From Donghicola sp041224595 (GTDB lineage: Bacteria > Pseudomonadota > Alphaproteobacteria > Rhodobacterales > Rhodobacteraceae): DNA of 64,000 nt. The notes under the pieces are model-generated. The model had not been told where the DNA came from and did not search any database. It worked only from the letters and a program-made list of their open reading frames with translations. Of this stretch, positions 1 to 8,106 are shown in pieces; the stretch's first letter is position 1; each line of letters begins with the position of its first letter. The stretch lies in assembly GCF_041224595.1 (NCBI RefSeq), contig NZ_JBGFGN010000164.1, positions 124,001 through 188,000 of the forward strand, written 5' to 3'. A program made the translations under genes and the position numbers.

Positions 1-91
1 GCGCGGCCTTGAAGGTGTAGTCGGCAGCGAAGCCAGGCACGGCAGCTGCCAGAGCGGCGACAGCGGCAAAAGTGGTGAAAACGGTTTTCAT
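1..91 (-). CDS. TRAP transporter solute-binding protein DctP, N-terminal fragment
   Basis: Only the first 30 codons lie in the window; the gene runs off the left edge. The translation begins MKTVFTTFAAVAALAAAVPG and continues FAADYTFKA, a typical Sec signal peptide with a likely cleavage after Ala. It sits 50 nt downstream of a DctM gene on the same strand, so the order in this operon is dctQ-dctM-dctP. Known family role: periplasmic capture of an organic acid for a TRAP transporter. The DctP assignment is by signal peptide and position, because the diagnostic domain is outside the window. Confidence 0.75.
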   Translation of the reverse strand, partial: MKTVFTTFAAVAALAAAVPGFAADYTFKAA

Positions 92-141
92 GGTAGTTCC
101 CTGTTGATGTTTTGGTTGGAGGAGGAGTTGGCGTCCGCCGA

Positions 142-1419
142 TCACATCAGGACCGACGGCAACCAAAGAGAAACAGCAGGCACAAAGGTCACCAGCATCA
201 GCGCGACCAGCATGCAAAGAAGGGGCAGCCACACTTTGCGCGACACCTGCTCGATCCGGCGGCCCGCAACGGTCGCGGCGACGTAAAGACAGATGCCGTA
301 GGGCGGTGTGATCAGGCCGATGGACAGGTTCAGCGCAGTGGTGACGCCGAACTGAACAGGGTCGATGCCATAGCTGCGCGCGATGGGCAGCAGGATCGGG
401 AGCAGGATCAGGACGGCCGAGATGCTTTCCATGAACATGCCGACGATCAGCAGCAGGACGTTCACGATCAGCAAGAAAACAAAGGGGCTGTCAGTCACGC
501 CGGTCAACCAGTCGCGCAGCAGGGCGGGCAGACCTTGGGTCGCTATGAACCAGGTAAAGACCGAAGCTGTGGCGACGATGATCAGAACGGTGGCGGACAG
601 GCTGATCGCTTTGAGGCAGAGGCGCGGCAAATCCTTGAAGGTCAGTTCGCGGTAGATACCCATGGTGACCAGCAGTGTGGTGAACAGCGCCACGCAGGCC
701 GCTTCGGTCGCGGTGAACACGCCGCCGATGATGCCGCCAATGATCACGACGGGCACGATCATGCCGGGCAGTGCAGCGATGAAGGCTTTGGCCAGCTTGT
801 CGAAGCTAAAATCCTCGCGGTCGGTTTGAACAGCTTCGTCCTGACGGGCGTGCAACCAGCAGCCCCCCATAAGTCCCGCGACAACCAAGAGTCCGGGCAC
901 GATACCGCCAAGGAACATAGCGCCAATTGACTGGTTCGCGGTAATCGCGATCACAATCATGACGATCGACGGCGGGATGATCGACGCCAACGAGCCTGAC
1001 GCTGCAATCACGGCCGAAGCCAGATCAATGTTGTACCGACGCTTGCGCATCTCGGGAGTCATAACCGCGCTGATGGCCGCGGTATCCGCCGAGCCAGAGC
1101 CGGAAATCGCTGCCAGACCCGTGCCTGTCACGATCGACACCAGATAAAGCGAGCCGGTGATCCAGCCCACCAACGCACTGGCAAGGTTCACAAACCGCCG
1201 CGCGATGCCGCCAGCCTCCATCAGCAGACCCGAAGCGACAAAGAACGGAATGGCCATCAAGGTAAACGAGCTGATCCCGCCATAGACCCGTTGCGCCACG
1301 ATTGACAGGGGCACTGTGGTGGTCAGCTCAATCGCCACCAGAGCGGCAATCCCAAGAGCCAAGACAATCGGTACGCCCGACACAAGAAGAAGGAGGAAGC
1401 CTCCGCCAGCGAAGATCAT
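142..1419 (-). CDS. TRAP transporter large permease (DctM family)
   Basis: The 425-residue protein is hydrophobic throughout, with about 12 membrane segments. It carries the DctM-type stretch ISGSGSADTAAISAVMTPEM near residue 110 and the C-terminal LNLSIGLITPPYGICLYVAA region. DctM is the ion-coupled transport subunit in the inner membrane and works with DctQ and a periplasmic DctP. Length is normal for the family. It overlaps the upstream dctQ by 4 nt (ATGA type), which indicates translational coupling, and a dctP gene follows 50 nt downstream. The substrate is unknown but is probably an organic acid used by the neighbouring enzymes. Confidence 0.95.
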   Translation of the reverse strand: MIFAGGGFLLLLVSGVPIVLALGIAALVAIELTTTVPLSIVAQRVYGGISSFTLMAIPFFVASGLLMEAGGIARRFVNLASALVGWITGSLYLVSIVTGTGLAAISGSGSADTAAISAVMTPEMRKRRYNIDLASAVIAASGSLASIIPPSIVMIVIAITANQSIGAMFLGGIVPGLLVVAGLMGGCWLHARQDEAVQTDREDFSFDKLAKAFIAALPGMIVPVVIIGGIIGGVFTATEAACVALFTTLLVTMGIYRELTFKDLPRLCLKAISLSATVLIIVATASVFTWFIATQGLPALLRDWLTGVTDSPFVFLLIVNVLLLIVGMFMESISAVLILLPILLPIARSYGIDPVQFGVTTALNLSIGLITPPYGICLYVAATVAGRRIEQVSRKVWLPLLCMLVALMLVTFVPAVSLWLPSVLM

Positions 1420-1985
1420 GCGGGCACCTCAGAATTGTCGGTTTCGGGGCGCAGAACCTTGGGTGCGAAGGTCACGGCAAATTCGATCAGAAAGTAGCCA
1501 AAGCCGACCGGCAGAGCCATGTAAGGCCAGGCCATCGGAATACGCAGAGCGGGTGATTTGACGATCAAGCCAATCGCCACCATTGAAAATGACCCAACGA
1601 CGACAACGGCCAAAAACCAGACCCCCAACGCCAGCCCCGCCGCATTACAAACCCGCTGAACAGGCAGCGGCGCTTTGCGGATCAGCACGTCAACGCCGAC
1701 GTGCTGGTTGTAGCGCATGGCAATCCCAGCACCGAGCAAGGTCAGCCAAACTTGGGCAAACGTGGCGGTCTCTTCGCTCCATGCGATCGAATAGTTAAAG
1801 AAGTAGCGACCGATGATCTGGATCAGGATGGCCCCCGCCATATACGCCAAGAGCAAGAGCGCAACGCTGTCCACGACACGGCGCAGGACCATCAGCGCGC
1901 CAGCACCCAATCTGATCACATTTTGAAACGCGCCAGATTGCGCTTGGCCGGACCTATCCGTCGTGGGGGTTTCAGGGGATGGCAT
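1416..1985 (-). CDS. TRAP transporter small permease (DctQ family)
   Basis: A 189-residue membrane protein with four predicted membrane segments and the DctQ signature around IAWSEETATFAQVWLTLLGAG. It is the small membrane subunit that partners DctM. The open frame extends to 2135, but I chose the ATG at 1985 (MPSPETPTTDR) because the upstream part is low-complexity and basic and does not look like the family. It is first in a dctQ-dctM-dctP operon and divergent from the HpaI-type aldolase gene across about 230 nt that contains a candidate operator. Confidence 0.9.
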   Translation of the reverse strand: MPSPETPTTDRSGQAQSGAFQNVIRLGAGALMVLRRVVDSVALLLLAYMAGAILIQIIGRYFFNYSIAWSEETATFAQVWLTLLGAGIAMRYNQHVGVDVLIRKAPLPVQRVCNAAGLALGVWFLAVVVVGSFSMVAIGLIVKSPALRIPMAWPYMALPVGFGYFLIEFAVTFAPKVLRPETDNSEVPA

Positions 1986-2030
1986 AGCGGACCTCTCGTT
2001 CACTCGGCACAGTCCAACGGCGCAAGACCT

Positions 2031-2048
2031 TGGATCAAATGGTATTTT
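2031..2048. promoter_or_regulatory. candidate operator (GATCAAATGG motif)
   Basis: The sequence TTGGATCAAATGGTATTTT lies between the divergent dctQ and HpaI-aldolase genes, about 46 nt upstream of dctQ. The core GATCAAATGG at 2033-2042 recurs as GATCAAATAG before the acyl-CoA dehydrogenase at 15805. Recurrence in promoter regions of one catabolic island suggests a shared regulator, perhaps the GntR/FCD protein at 17402-18079. That link is inference. Confidence 0.4.
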
Positions 2049-2214
2049 GTTGCCTTTTCTCGATGCTGCGCAGTGCGCGCCGCGCAGTAAAGGCCGGCGA
2101 CTATTAATATCGCGAGCCAGAGTATTTAATGCCATCGAAAGTGTGATTTACTTGAATTTTGTGATCCAGAGCGATCAGTATTTAGGCATCTTCAGATCAG
2201 AAAGGCTGCTCAAA

Positions 2215-2988
2215 ATGAAAATTGGATCATCAAATTTGCCAGATTCACCTCAGGGTAGATCACATTTTGGGCTCGCTCTCTGCTTGGCCGCGCGCGCAGA
2301 ATCGATCCTGCTCGCGCGTGGGGCAGGCTTTGACTTCGTTGTTGTCGATATGGAGCACGGCCCGCTCGGACTGAGCGATCTGGGTCAGGTCGCCAGCACG
2401 GGTATCGCAGCGGGACTGCCCGTCTACGGGCGTGTGACGGGTCCAAATTCTGGGGATGTCGCGCGGGTTCTGGACTGCGGGACCTCCGGCGTGATCGTCC
2501 CACATGTGGACACGCCCGAACAGGCGCAAAACATCGCGGCGCTCTGCCGCTTTGCGCCCAACGGGCGCCGCGCCCTACCCGGCCCCTTGCCCGCATTGGA
2601 CTACCGGATTGTCCCCGCCGCAGAGCTTTGCGCGCGCGCAGAAGCTGGCACGCAGGTCATCGCAATGATCGAAAGTGCGTTAGCACTGGAAAATGTCGAT
2701 CAGATCGCGGCGACACCAGGCATCGACATGCTGATGATAGGCTCAAACGATCTGGCAGACGGGATTGGACGGCGCGGCGACCTAAACCACGAGGATGTCA
2801 GGCAGGCCTTTGGACGGATCGCCAAAGCGGCGCAAAAGAACAACTGTGATTTCGGTGTGATGGGCCTACCGCCCGAATTGGTTGCACCTTATGCGCTTGA
2901 CCTTGGCGCGGCGGCAATCGTGGTGACCAACGACACAAACCTGATTGTTGAAGGCGGCGCAGCGGCTCTAGCCAAAGTCAGGCGATAG
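2215..2988 (+). CDS. HpcH/HpaI family aldolase
   Basis: A 257-residue class II aldolase of the HpaI type. Visible motifs are FDFVVVDMEHGP (residues 39-50, with the conserved His of EHG), the metal-ligand Glu in AMIES and IGSNDLADGIG with the second ligand region. Family members cleave 4-hydroxy-2-oxo acids to pyruvate or glyoxylate plus an aldehyde. The frame is open from 1963, but the ATG at 2215 gives the normal family length. The gene is divergent from the TRAP operon and its 3' end overlaps the convergent LysR gene by 11 nt. The substrate is not identifiable. It may act on the ketoacid product of the island pathway. Confidence 0.88.
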   Translation: MKIGSSNLPDSPQGRSHFGLALCLAARAESILLARGAGFDFVVVDMEHGPLGLSDLGQVASTGIAAGLPVYGRVTGPNSGDVARVLDCGTSGVIVPHVDTPEQAQNIAALCRFAPNGRRALPGPLPALDYRIVPAAELCARAEAGTQVIAMIESALALENVDQIAATPGIDMLMIGSNDLADGIGRRGDLNHEDVRQAFGRIAKAAQKNNCDFGVMGLPPELVAPYALDLGAAAIVVTNDTNLIVEGGAAALAKVRR

Positions 2989-3886
2989 GCCGCTGGCTTT
3001 CAGCCCGCACCTCTTTGAGCCGCAAGGCGACCCGTTCGCGGAACACCTCGATAAAGCGGCGGGTCTGGCGCGAGGGGACTTTGGTTTTCTGCATGGCTGC
3101 GCACAGATCGAAGCTCTGCTCTGAACCATAGGGCCGGATCACCAGACCGGGGCGTAATTCGGTATGGGCTGACAGCTCGTCGACCAAGGCAACGCCCCAG
3201 CCATCGCGGACAATACGCACAGCGGCGTTCATAAAGCGCGTCTCAATCGAAGGGCGATACTCCAGCCCCTGCGCGCGAAAACTATCGGCCAACATCAGGC
3301 CGATCCGGGTGGACACTTGCGGTCCGATCAGTGCGGCGCCCATCAGATCCTTGGCCGTGATCACGTCGAGTTTGGCCAGCGGATCGCTTTCTTGCAGCAA
3401 GCATACGGGACGCAAATCGGCAATCTGCTCGTAGTTCATTGCCTGCCGCTCATAGGGGGCCATAGCAAAGGCCACATCCGCTACGCCATTCTCGACCACT
3501 TGCAGGACGCTGTCCAAGGGGCGCGTTTCCAGTGACAACTGAATGCGGGGGAAATCGCGGGCATAGTCGGCGATAACGCGGGGCAGGACGGACTCGCTGA
3601 GTTCGGCCGTGGCCGCGATGCGGATGCGCCCGATTCGGCCCGTGCGCAGATCCCCTGCCCTTTGGTTCACTGCGTCGCGCAGGTGGAACAGGGGCTCGGC
3701 TTCTTCGAGTAGGATCAGAGCCTCTTCGGTCGGGGACAGCCGATTGCTGACACGCTCGAAAAGGGGGAAACCCAGAACCGTTTCAATATGCCGTATGGTG
3801 TTAGAGATCGAGGGCTGAGACATCCCCAGCCGCTCGGCCGCGCCGACCGTGGTGCGATAGGTCACAACGGCGCGCAGAATTTCCAA
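2978..3886 (-). CDS. LysR family transcriptional regulator
   Basis: A LysR-type regulator with an N-terminal winged helix-turn-helix (GAAERLGMSQPSISNTIRHIETVLGFPLFER) and a C-terminal periplasmic-binding-like effector domain from about residue 90. The start is uncertain. No ATG is in frame near the 5' end. TTG at 3886 is the first usual codon, while the family N-terminus (NLRQLEILRAV) continues upstream to a CTG at 3899-3901. The gene follows a catabolic operon on the same strand after a 46-nt gap and is convergent with the HpaI aldolase gene. It probably controls part of this island. Confidence 0.9.
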   Translation of the reverse strand: MEILRAVVTYRTTVGAAERLGMSQPSISNTIRHIETVLGFPLFERVSNRLSPTEEALILLEEAEPLFHLRDAVNQRAGDLRTGRIGRIRIAATAELSESVLPRVIADYARDFPRIQLSLETRPLDSVLQVVENGVADVAFAMAPYERQAMNYEQIADLRPVCLLQESDPLAKLDVITAKDLMGAALIGPQVSTRIGLMLADSFRAQGLEYRPSIETRFMNAAVRIVRDGWGVALVDELSAHTELRPGLVIRPYGSEQSFDLCAAMQKTKVPSRQTRRFIEVFRERVALRLKEVRAESQRPIA

Positions 3887-3932
3887 CTGGCGAAGGTTCA
3901 GGATATCGGGAATGGTTCTGATCCTTGTGTTT

Positions 3933-4220
3933 TCAGGACTTTGTCAGGCGGATGCGCTTGAAATTTTTGACCTTGTCCGTGAAAGGACCAAAGCCTTTGA
4001 TAGCCTCGAACTCGGGGGTTTCATAGGCTTCGGGACCGGTGATCGTGTAGATCGCCACGTGGCGCGGCCCACCTTCTAGACATTTTTCACGGCGGGCATC
4101 CAGCCAACCGGGACAGGCCAGAATATCGGGTAGATGGGTGTTTTCGTACCAGTCGTCAAAGGCGGCTTCATCCTCGGGGGCGACATCAACGAACACGATG
4201 TGGGTTTGCAGGGCGGTCAT
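3933..4220 (-). CDS. small dimeric alpha/beta-barrel protein (EthD/DUF4286-like)
   Basis: A 95-residue soluble protein. The pattern of an N-terminal beta strand (THIVFVDVAPEDEAAFDDWY), a helix with WYENTHLPDIL and two later strands (RHVAIYTITGPEAYETPEF) resembles the dimeric ferredoxin-like barrels of the EthD/DUF4286 group. Its ATG overlaps the stop of the upstream DapA-like gene by 4 nt, so it is the last gene of the operon that begins at the CoA-transferase. Function is unknown; such proteins often accompany degradation enzymes. Confidence 0.7.
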   Translation of the reverse strand: MTALQTHIVFVDVAPEDEAAFDDWYENTHLPDILACPGWLDARREKCLEGGPRHVAIYTITGPEAYETPEFEAIKGFGPFTDKVKNFKRIRLTKS

Positions 4221-5140
4221 GCGGAAAGCTCCAGACAGGGGCGCAGAGCAGCCATGAGGGCGTCAAGCTCTGCGCTGGAAATTCGGGGGGTGGGGGCGCG
4301 GCAGGCAGGGCTGTCGATACGGCCCATCGCGGCAAGGCAGGCCTTGAGCCGTGCGGCGGCCAGATGGCCGGGACGGGCATAGACCAGACGCGCCAGATCA
4401 TAGAGCGCGGTGTGGATTTTCAGGGCATCCGCGATGCGGTCAGCGCGCACATAAGTATCCAGTGCCGTGATCAGGTCAGGCACCAGCGCGGACAGACTAA
4501 CAGCAGAACCGTCACTTCCCAGCATATAGCAGCCGAACAGATGCTCGTCGCCCGAGGCCATGACCGCCACATCAGGGCGCGCCTCGCGGGTGGTGCGCAG
4601 GGTGGTCTCATAGGCTTTGACCTCCCAACTGCCTTCTTTGATGCCTGCGACGGCATCTATTTCGAGCAGCTGTTTCAGCAGGTCCACGTCGTAATGCAGA
4701 CCGCCAGAGGCGACCGACCCCTGAAACAGATAGATCGGTGCGCCGGTGGCTTCGGCAATACCGCGATGATGCGCAACGACAGCACGCGGATCCACACCCA
4801 AGCCCCACGAAAACGGAGCGAACACCATAATCGCATCGGCGCCAGCCTTCAGAGCGGCCTGTGCATCGGCCGCGGCGAATTCGGTATTTTCGGCGCTGAC
4901 GGCGGCAAGGATACGGCGTTTGCCGGCAACCTCGCGGGCAATCCGAACGACATCGGCCTGCTCAGAACGGGACATGTGGATGCCCTCGCCCGCGTGGCCG
5001 TTCAGCAATAGGCCCGCCTGACCGGGATCGGACAGAACTTGAGCGAAGTGATGCTCTAGGCCTGTGAAATCCAGACCACCCGTATCGTGCATTGGGCAGA
5101 TGGTCGCCGCATAGAGGCCGCCGTTCAGCGCCGCACTCAT
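4217..5140 (-). CDS. DapA-superfamily lyase, non-canonical active site (copy 1)
   Basis: A 307-residue (beta/alpha)8 protein of the dihydrodipicolinate synthase/N-acetylneuraminate lyase superfamily. The Schiff-base Lys is present in AVAGIKEGS (Lys168). The usual GTTGE motif is replaced by GHAGE (residues 48-52), and the position of the catalytic Tyr in the canonical LYN motif is Phe (IYLFQ, Phe139). This makes ordinary pyruvate-dependent DapA chemistry doubtful. ATG at 5140 was chosen; a GTG three bases upstream is also possible. It overlaps both neighbours in the operon and sits next to a related copy at 5140-6069. The substrate is unknown. Confidence 0.85.
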   Translation of the reverse strand: MSAALNGGLYAATICPMHDTGGLDFTGLEHHFAQVLSDPGQAGLLLNGHAGEGIHMSRSEQADVVRIAREVAGKRRILAAVSAENTEFAAADAQAALKAGADAIMVFAPFSWGLGVDPRAVVAHHRGIAEATGAPIYLFQGSVASGGLHYDVDLLKQLLEIDAVAGIKEGSWEVKAYETTLRTTREARPDVAVMASGDEHLFGCYMLGSDGSAVSLSALVPDLITALDTYVRADRIADALKIHTALYDLARLVYARPGHLAAARLKACLAAMGRIDSPACRAPTPRISSAELDALMAALRPCLELSA

Positions 5141-6069
5141 CACATCACCTCGGCTTTGATCAGGGCCTGACGGACACCATCTCGGATCTCTTCCGACTGG
5201 GGCAGCAGGGGCAGACGGGGGGCCGCGTTCTTGATCACGCCCATCAATTGAAGACCGTCCTTCATGCGGGTGTGCATGTCGACCACGGGTGCAGGGCCAT
5301 AGATCGCGCGGACCACCGGATACAGACGATCATTCGCCGCGCGCATTGCCGCAAGATCCATGTTTTCGGACGCATCCCACAGGTCTTTGAGCAGACCGGG
5401 CACAAGGCTGGCCAGCCCCGACAGAATACCGTCGCCACCCAATGCCACTTGGCTAAAGAACCAGTGAAAGTTCGAGGGCAGGATCGCGGTGTTGTCGTCC
5501 GCAGCATTGATCGCGCGGCGGTTTTCGTCATAGGCCAGCAGAGTGGCAGAGCCCTCTTTCACCGCGACAACCTCGGGGATTTTCGCAATTTCGGCCAGCA
5601 CATTGGTCGCCAGCCCAAAGCCAGAGGCAATCGGGAACTGGAAGTGCGACAGGGGCATTTGCAGCTCTTTGGCCAGCAGTTCGTACATCTTGACCGCGGC
5701 CATGGTGTTGGCGTTGCCGCCGCCCAAAGCTTCGGGCGGGAAGATCACGGCCACATCGGCGCCCGCCTCGCGCACCGCTTCGGCCTGACGCAGGGCGTCG
5801 GGGATTCCGGTGGGAACAACGCCTGCCAGCAGCGGCTGGTCGGGGGAAATCTGCTCGCGGGTGCGCTTGATGACTTCCATCTTCTCGGCGTCGGTCAGAG
5901 CGGTCGCTTCGCCCGCGTGGCCGTTTACGAAGACGCAATCGGTCGTCTCTGGCTTGGCGCAGTGGTCCAGAACGGCGCTGTAGCCATCCCAGTCAATCCC
6001 ACCGGCTTCGTCAAAGGGAAGGACGGTCGCGACGGTGATGCCACGCAGGTCTTTGGCGGAAATGGTCAT
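5140..6069 (-). CDS. DapA-superfamily lyase, non-canonical active site (copy 2)
   Basis: A 309-residue DapA-superfamily protein related to the adjacent copy. It shares the altered GHAGE motif (residues 50-54), has Phe143 (SHFQF) where DHDPS has the catalytic Tyr, and keeps the Schiff-base Lys171 in VAVKEGS. The C-terminal part differs from copy 1, so the two may form a hetero-oligomer or act on successive intermediates. It overlaps the upstream MaoC gene by 4 nt. It is not a lysine biosynthesis dapA by context: the neighbours are CoA-ester enzymes and a TRAP system. Confidence 0.85.
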   Translation of the reverse strand: MTISAKDLRGITVATVLPFDEAGGIDWDGYSAVLDHCAKPETTDCVFVNGHAGEATALTDAEKMEVIKRTREQISPDQPLLAGVVPTGIPDALRQAEAVREAGADVAVIFPPEALGGGNANTMAAVKMYELLAKELQMPLSHFQFPIASGFGLATNVLAEIAKIPEVVAVKEGSATLLAYDENRRAINAADDNTAILPSNFHWFFSQVALGGDGILSGLASLVPGLLKDLWDASENMDLAAMRAANDRLYPVVRAIYGPAPVVDMHTRMKDGLQLMGVIKNAAPRLPLLPQSEEIRDGVRQALIKAEVM

Positions 6070-6500
6070 TGGGTCACTCGTTTTCTCGGGAATTTCAGGG
6101 TGGCATCAGCCTTGAGGACTTCGACGCCCTCTTCGTTGCGGGCGCTGGCCTGCCAGTCGACGGTGCGGTTTTCTTCGTCCTTCGAAGAAATCCAGATGTC
6201 GAAGGTGATCGTGTCGCCATAGCGGACCGCGCCGGTGAACCAGAAACTGTCGCGGATCGACACGCCCACAGTCCCAACCAGTTCAGCGGTCAGGACGGAC
6301 GTGCAGATGCCCGCGACCAGAATGCCAGGGGCAAGGCGTTCGCCGAAGCGTGTGGTACTGGCATAGCCTTCGTCCACGTGGACGGGGCCAAAATCGCCGG
6401 TCGCGGCGATATACATAGCGCCGTCCGCCTCGGTCACAGTTTTAGAGACGCTCACGCGGTCGCCCACGGTCAGCTCGTCAATGTTGCGGATGTCATACAT
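6066..6500 (-). CDS. MaoC-like hydratase, intact catalytic dyad
   Basis: A 144-residue single hot-dog domain. The hydratase signature reads YIAATGDFGPVHVDEGYA, with the catalytic Asp36 and His41 of the (R)-specific enoyl-CoA hydratase family. The product is predicted to hydrate a 2-enoyl-CoA. The gene lies 3 nt after a second, degenerate hot-dog gene and overlaps the following DapA-like gene. The adjacency suggests that the two hot-dog proteins form one heteromeric enzyme. The acyl substrate is unknown. Confidence 0.87.
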   Translation of the reverse strand: MYDIRNIDELTVGDRVSVSKTVTEADGAMYIAATGDFGPVHVDEGYASTTRFGERLAPGILVAGICTSVLTAELVGTVGVSIRDSFWFTGAVRYGDTITFDIWISSKDEENRTVDWQASARNEEGVEVLKADATLKFPRKRVTQ

Positions 6501-6503
6501 GGC

Positions 6504-6899
6504 TTACCCCTTCAGCGGGACCATGCGGGCGGTGCCGGTGATGGTCTCTGTGCCCTCGACCGCGATGGTCAGGGTGCAGTCGATGGCCTGATCGGTAGCC
6601 TCGGTCACGGTCGCGGTGGCGGCCAATGACGATCCCACAGGGAACGACGCGCCAAACGCAGCGTTGAAGCTACCTATCCGCCAGTCAGCGCCGCAGAGGC
6701 GCCCCAAAGCGGTGGTCAGCAGACCGGCAGCCGCGAGTTCGAACACCGACATATCGGGCAGGTCCACGGATTTGGCATAGGCGCGATCCACGTGGGATTT
6801 CGTCATGTTGCCGGTGATGCCGGTAAAAAACCCCTGCTCGGCCACGGTCATGGTCTTGCGAAAGGTGATGCTGTCGCCGGTGGCGGGAAGCGTGGTCAT
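6504..6899 (-). CDS. MaoC-like hot-dog protein, catalytic Asp replaced
   Basis: A 131-residue single hot-dog domain. The hydratase motif region reads FFTGITGNMTKSHVDRAYA: the His (His36) is kept, but the catalytic Asp is Asn31 and the usual Asn-Pro is Thr-Lys. It is therefore probably not active alone. It is followed after 3 nt by an intact MaoC gene and preceded at 15 nt by an acyl-CoA dehydrogenase. I infer a structural or substrate-binding partner role, as in heteromeric hydratases with one catalytic subunit. Confidence 0.8.
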   Translation of the reverse strand: MTTLPATGDSITFRKTMTVAEQGFFTGITGNMTKSHVDRAYAKSVDLPDMSVFELAAAGLLTTALGRLCGADWRIGSFNAAFGASFPVGSSLAATATVTEATDQAIDCTLTIAVEGTETITGTARMVPLKG

Positions 6900-6914
6900 G
6901 GGAAATCCTTTCGA

Positions 6915-8078
6915 TTACAGGGTCAGGCCGCGCTTGATCACCGAGCGGGCGATCAACATGCGGTGCACTTCGGAGGTGCCGTCGTAGATGCGGGTTACGC
7001 GGGCATCACGGTAGATGCGCTCTAGCGGCAGTTCCTTGGTAAAGCCGTAGCCGCCAAAGACCTGAATGCCCCGATCCGCCACGCGACCCAGCATTTCCGA
7101 GGCCTGAACCTTGACCATCGAGACCTTGTCGCGCGGGTCCATGCCATTGTCCTCTTCCCATGCGGTGTTCAGCACCATCATGCGGGTGGCAAAGATTTCC
7201 ATCGCGCTGTCGGCGATCATCTGCTGCACCATCTGGAAGTCGCCGATGGGCTGACCGAACTGTTTACGGGTGGCTGCGTGTTCGCGCATCATCTCGAGCA
7301 CGCGGGAAGCCATGCCGACCGCACGGGCACCAATGTGGCCCAAACGAATGCCACCCACGTTGGCCATCATCACCTTGAAGCCGTTGCCGACCTCTCCCAG
7401 CACGTTGCCCTTGGGGATACGCACGTTGTCAAAATACAGCTCCGCGTGGCCATAGCCGCGGTGACCCATCATGGGCTGGTTGCGGGTGACCTGAAAACCG
7501 GGCGTGCCTTTGTCAACGATCAGCAGGGTGATCCCGCCGCGCGCACCCTTTTCGGCGTCAGTCACGGCCATGACGATCACGTAATCCGCAATGTCACCGT
7601 CCGAGATAAAGTGCTTGGTCCCGTTCAGAACCCACTCGTCCCCGTCCAAATGCGCGTTGGTTTTGATCGCCGCCGCGTCCGAGCCTGCGCCCGGCTCGGT
7701 GATTGCCATGGCGCAGATCTTGTCGCCTTTGACAGTGGGATAGAGGTACTTCTGACGAAGCGCCTCGTCCTCGAACTGTTCCAGCATCGGGTAGACCTGC
7801 CCAAAAATCCGGCGGATCAAGGCGTCCGAGGTCTGCCCCAACTGCTCCTCGACCAAACACATATCCATCACGCCAAGGCCAGCGCCGCCGACCTCTTCGG
7901 ACATGTTCATGGCGTAAAAGCCCAGTTCCTGCGCCTCGGCGCGGACAGCGGCCAGTTTATCGGCGGGAATTTCCGCGTTTTCTTCGGTCTCGCATTCCAG
8001 CGGCTGCACCTTTTCGCGGACGAACTTGCCCACCGCTTCGGTGACCATCTTCATCTCGTCGGAAATCGTAAAATCCAT
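6915..8078 (-). CDS. acyl-CoA dehydrogenase
   Basis: A 387-residue FAD-dependent acyl-CoA dehydrogenase of normal length. Visible elements are the flavin-binding AMAITEPGAGSDAAAIKTNA segment (about residues 125-144), the RKQFGQPIGDFQMVQ helix and the C-terminal IYDGTSEVHRMLIARSV. It oxidises an acyl-CoA to the 2-enoyl-CoA and passes electrons to ETF. It is the second gene of the CoA-transferase operon, upstream of the two hot-dog hydratase genes, which fits a dehydrogenation then hydration order. The substrate is unknown. Confidence 0.93.
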   Translation of the reverse strand: MDFTISDEMKMVTEAVGKFVREKVQPLECETEENAEIPADKLAAVRAEAQELGFYAMNMSEEVGGAGLGVMDMCLVEEQLGQTSDALIRRIFGQVYPMLEQFEDEALRQKYLYPTVKGDKICAMAITEPGAGSDAAAIKTNAHLDGDEWVLNGTKHFISDGDIADYVIVMAVTDAEKGARGGITLLIVDKGTPGFQVTRNQPMMGHRGYGHAELYFDNVRIPKGNVLGEVGNGFKVMMANVGGIRLGHIGARAVGMASRVLEMMREHAATRKQFGQPIGDFQMVQQMIADSAMEIFATRMMVLNTAWEEDNGMDPRDKVSMVKVQASEMLGRVADRGIQVFGGYGFTKELPLERIYRDARVTRIYDGTSEVHRMLIARSVIKRGLTL

Positions 8079-8106
8079 AACTTACTCCAAGTCTCGGGGC
8101 GCAGGC

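Noticed and set aside
112..930. 272-aa plus-strand frame and similar frames opposite the TRAP genes
   Set aside because: They are antisense to clear dctM and dctQ genes and consist of His/Gln/Asp-rich low-complexity sequence typical of shadow frames in high-GC DNA.
2118..2140. AGAGTATTTAATGCC, a partial match to the recurrent 22-bp element
   Set aside because: Only the first block matches. The GCAAAAAGAAG block is absent, so it is probably chance.
5092..6222. 376-aa plus-strand frame across the DapA-like genes
   Set aside because: It is antisense to the DapA-family gene at 5140-6069 and shows no family motif.
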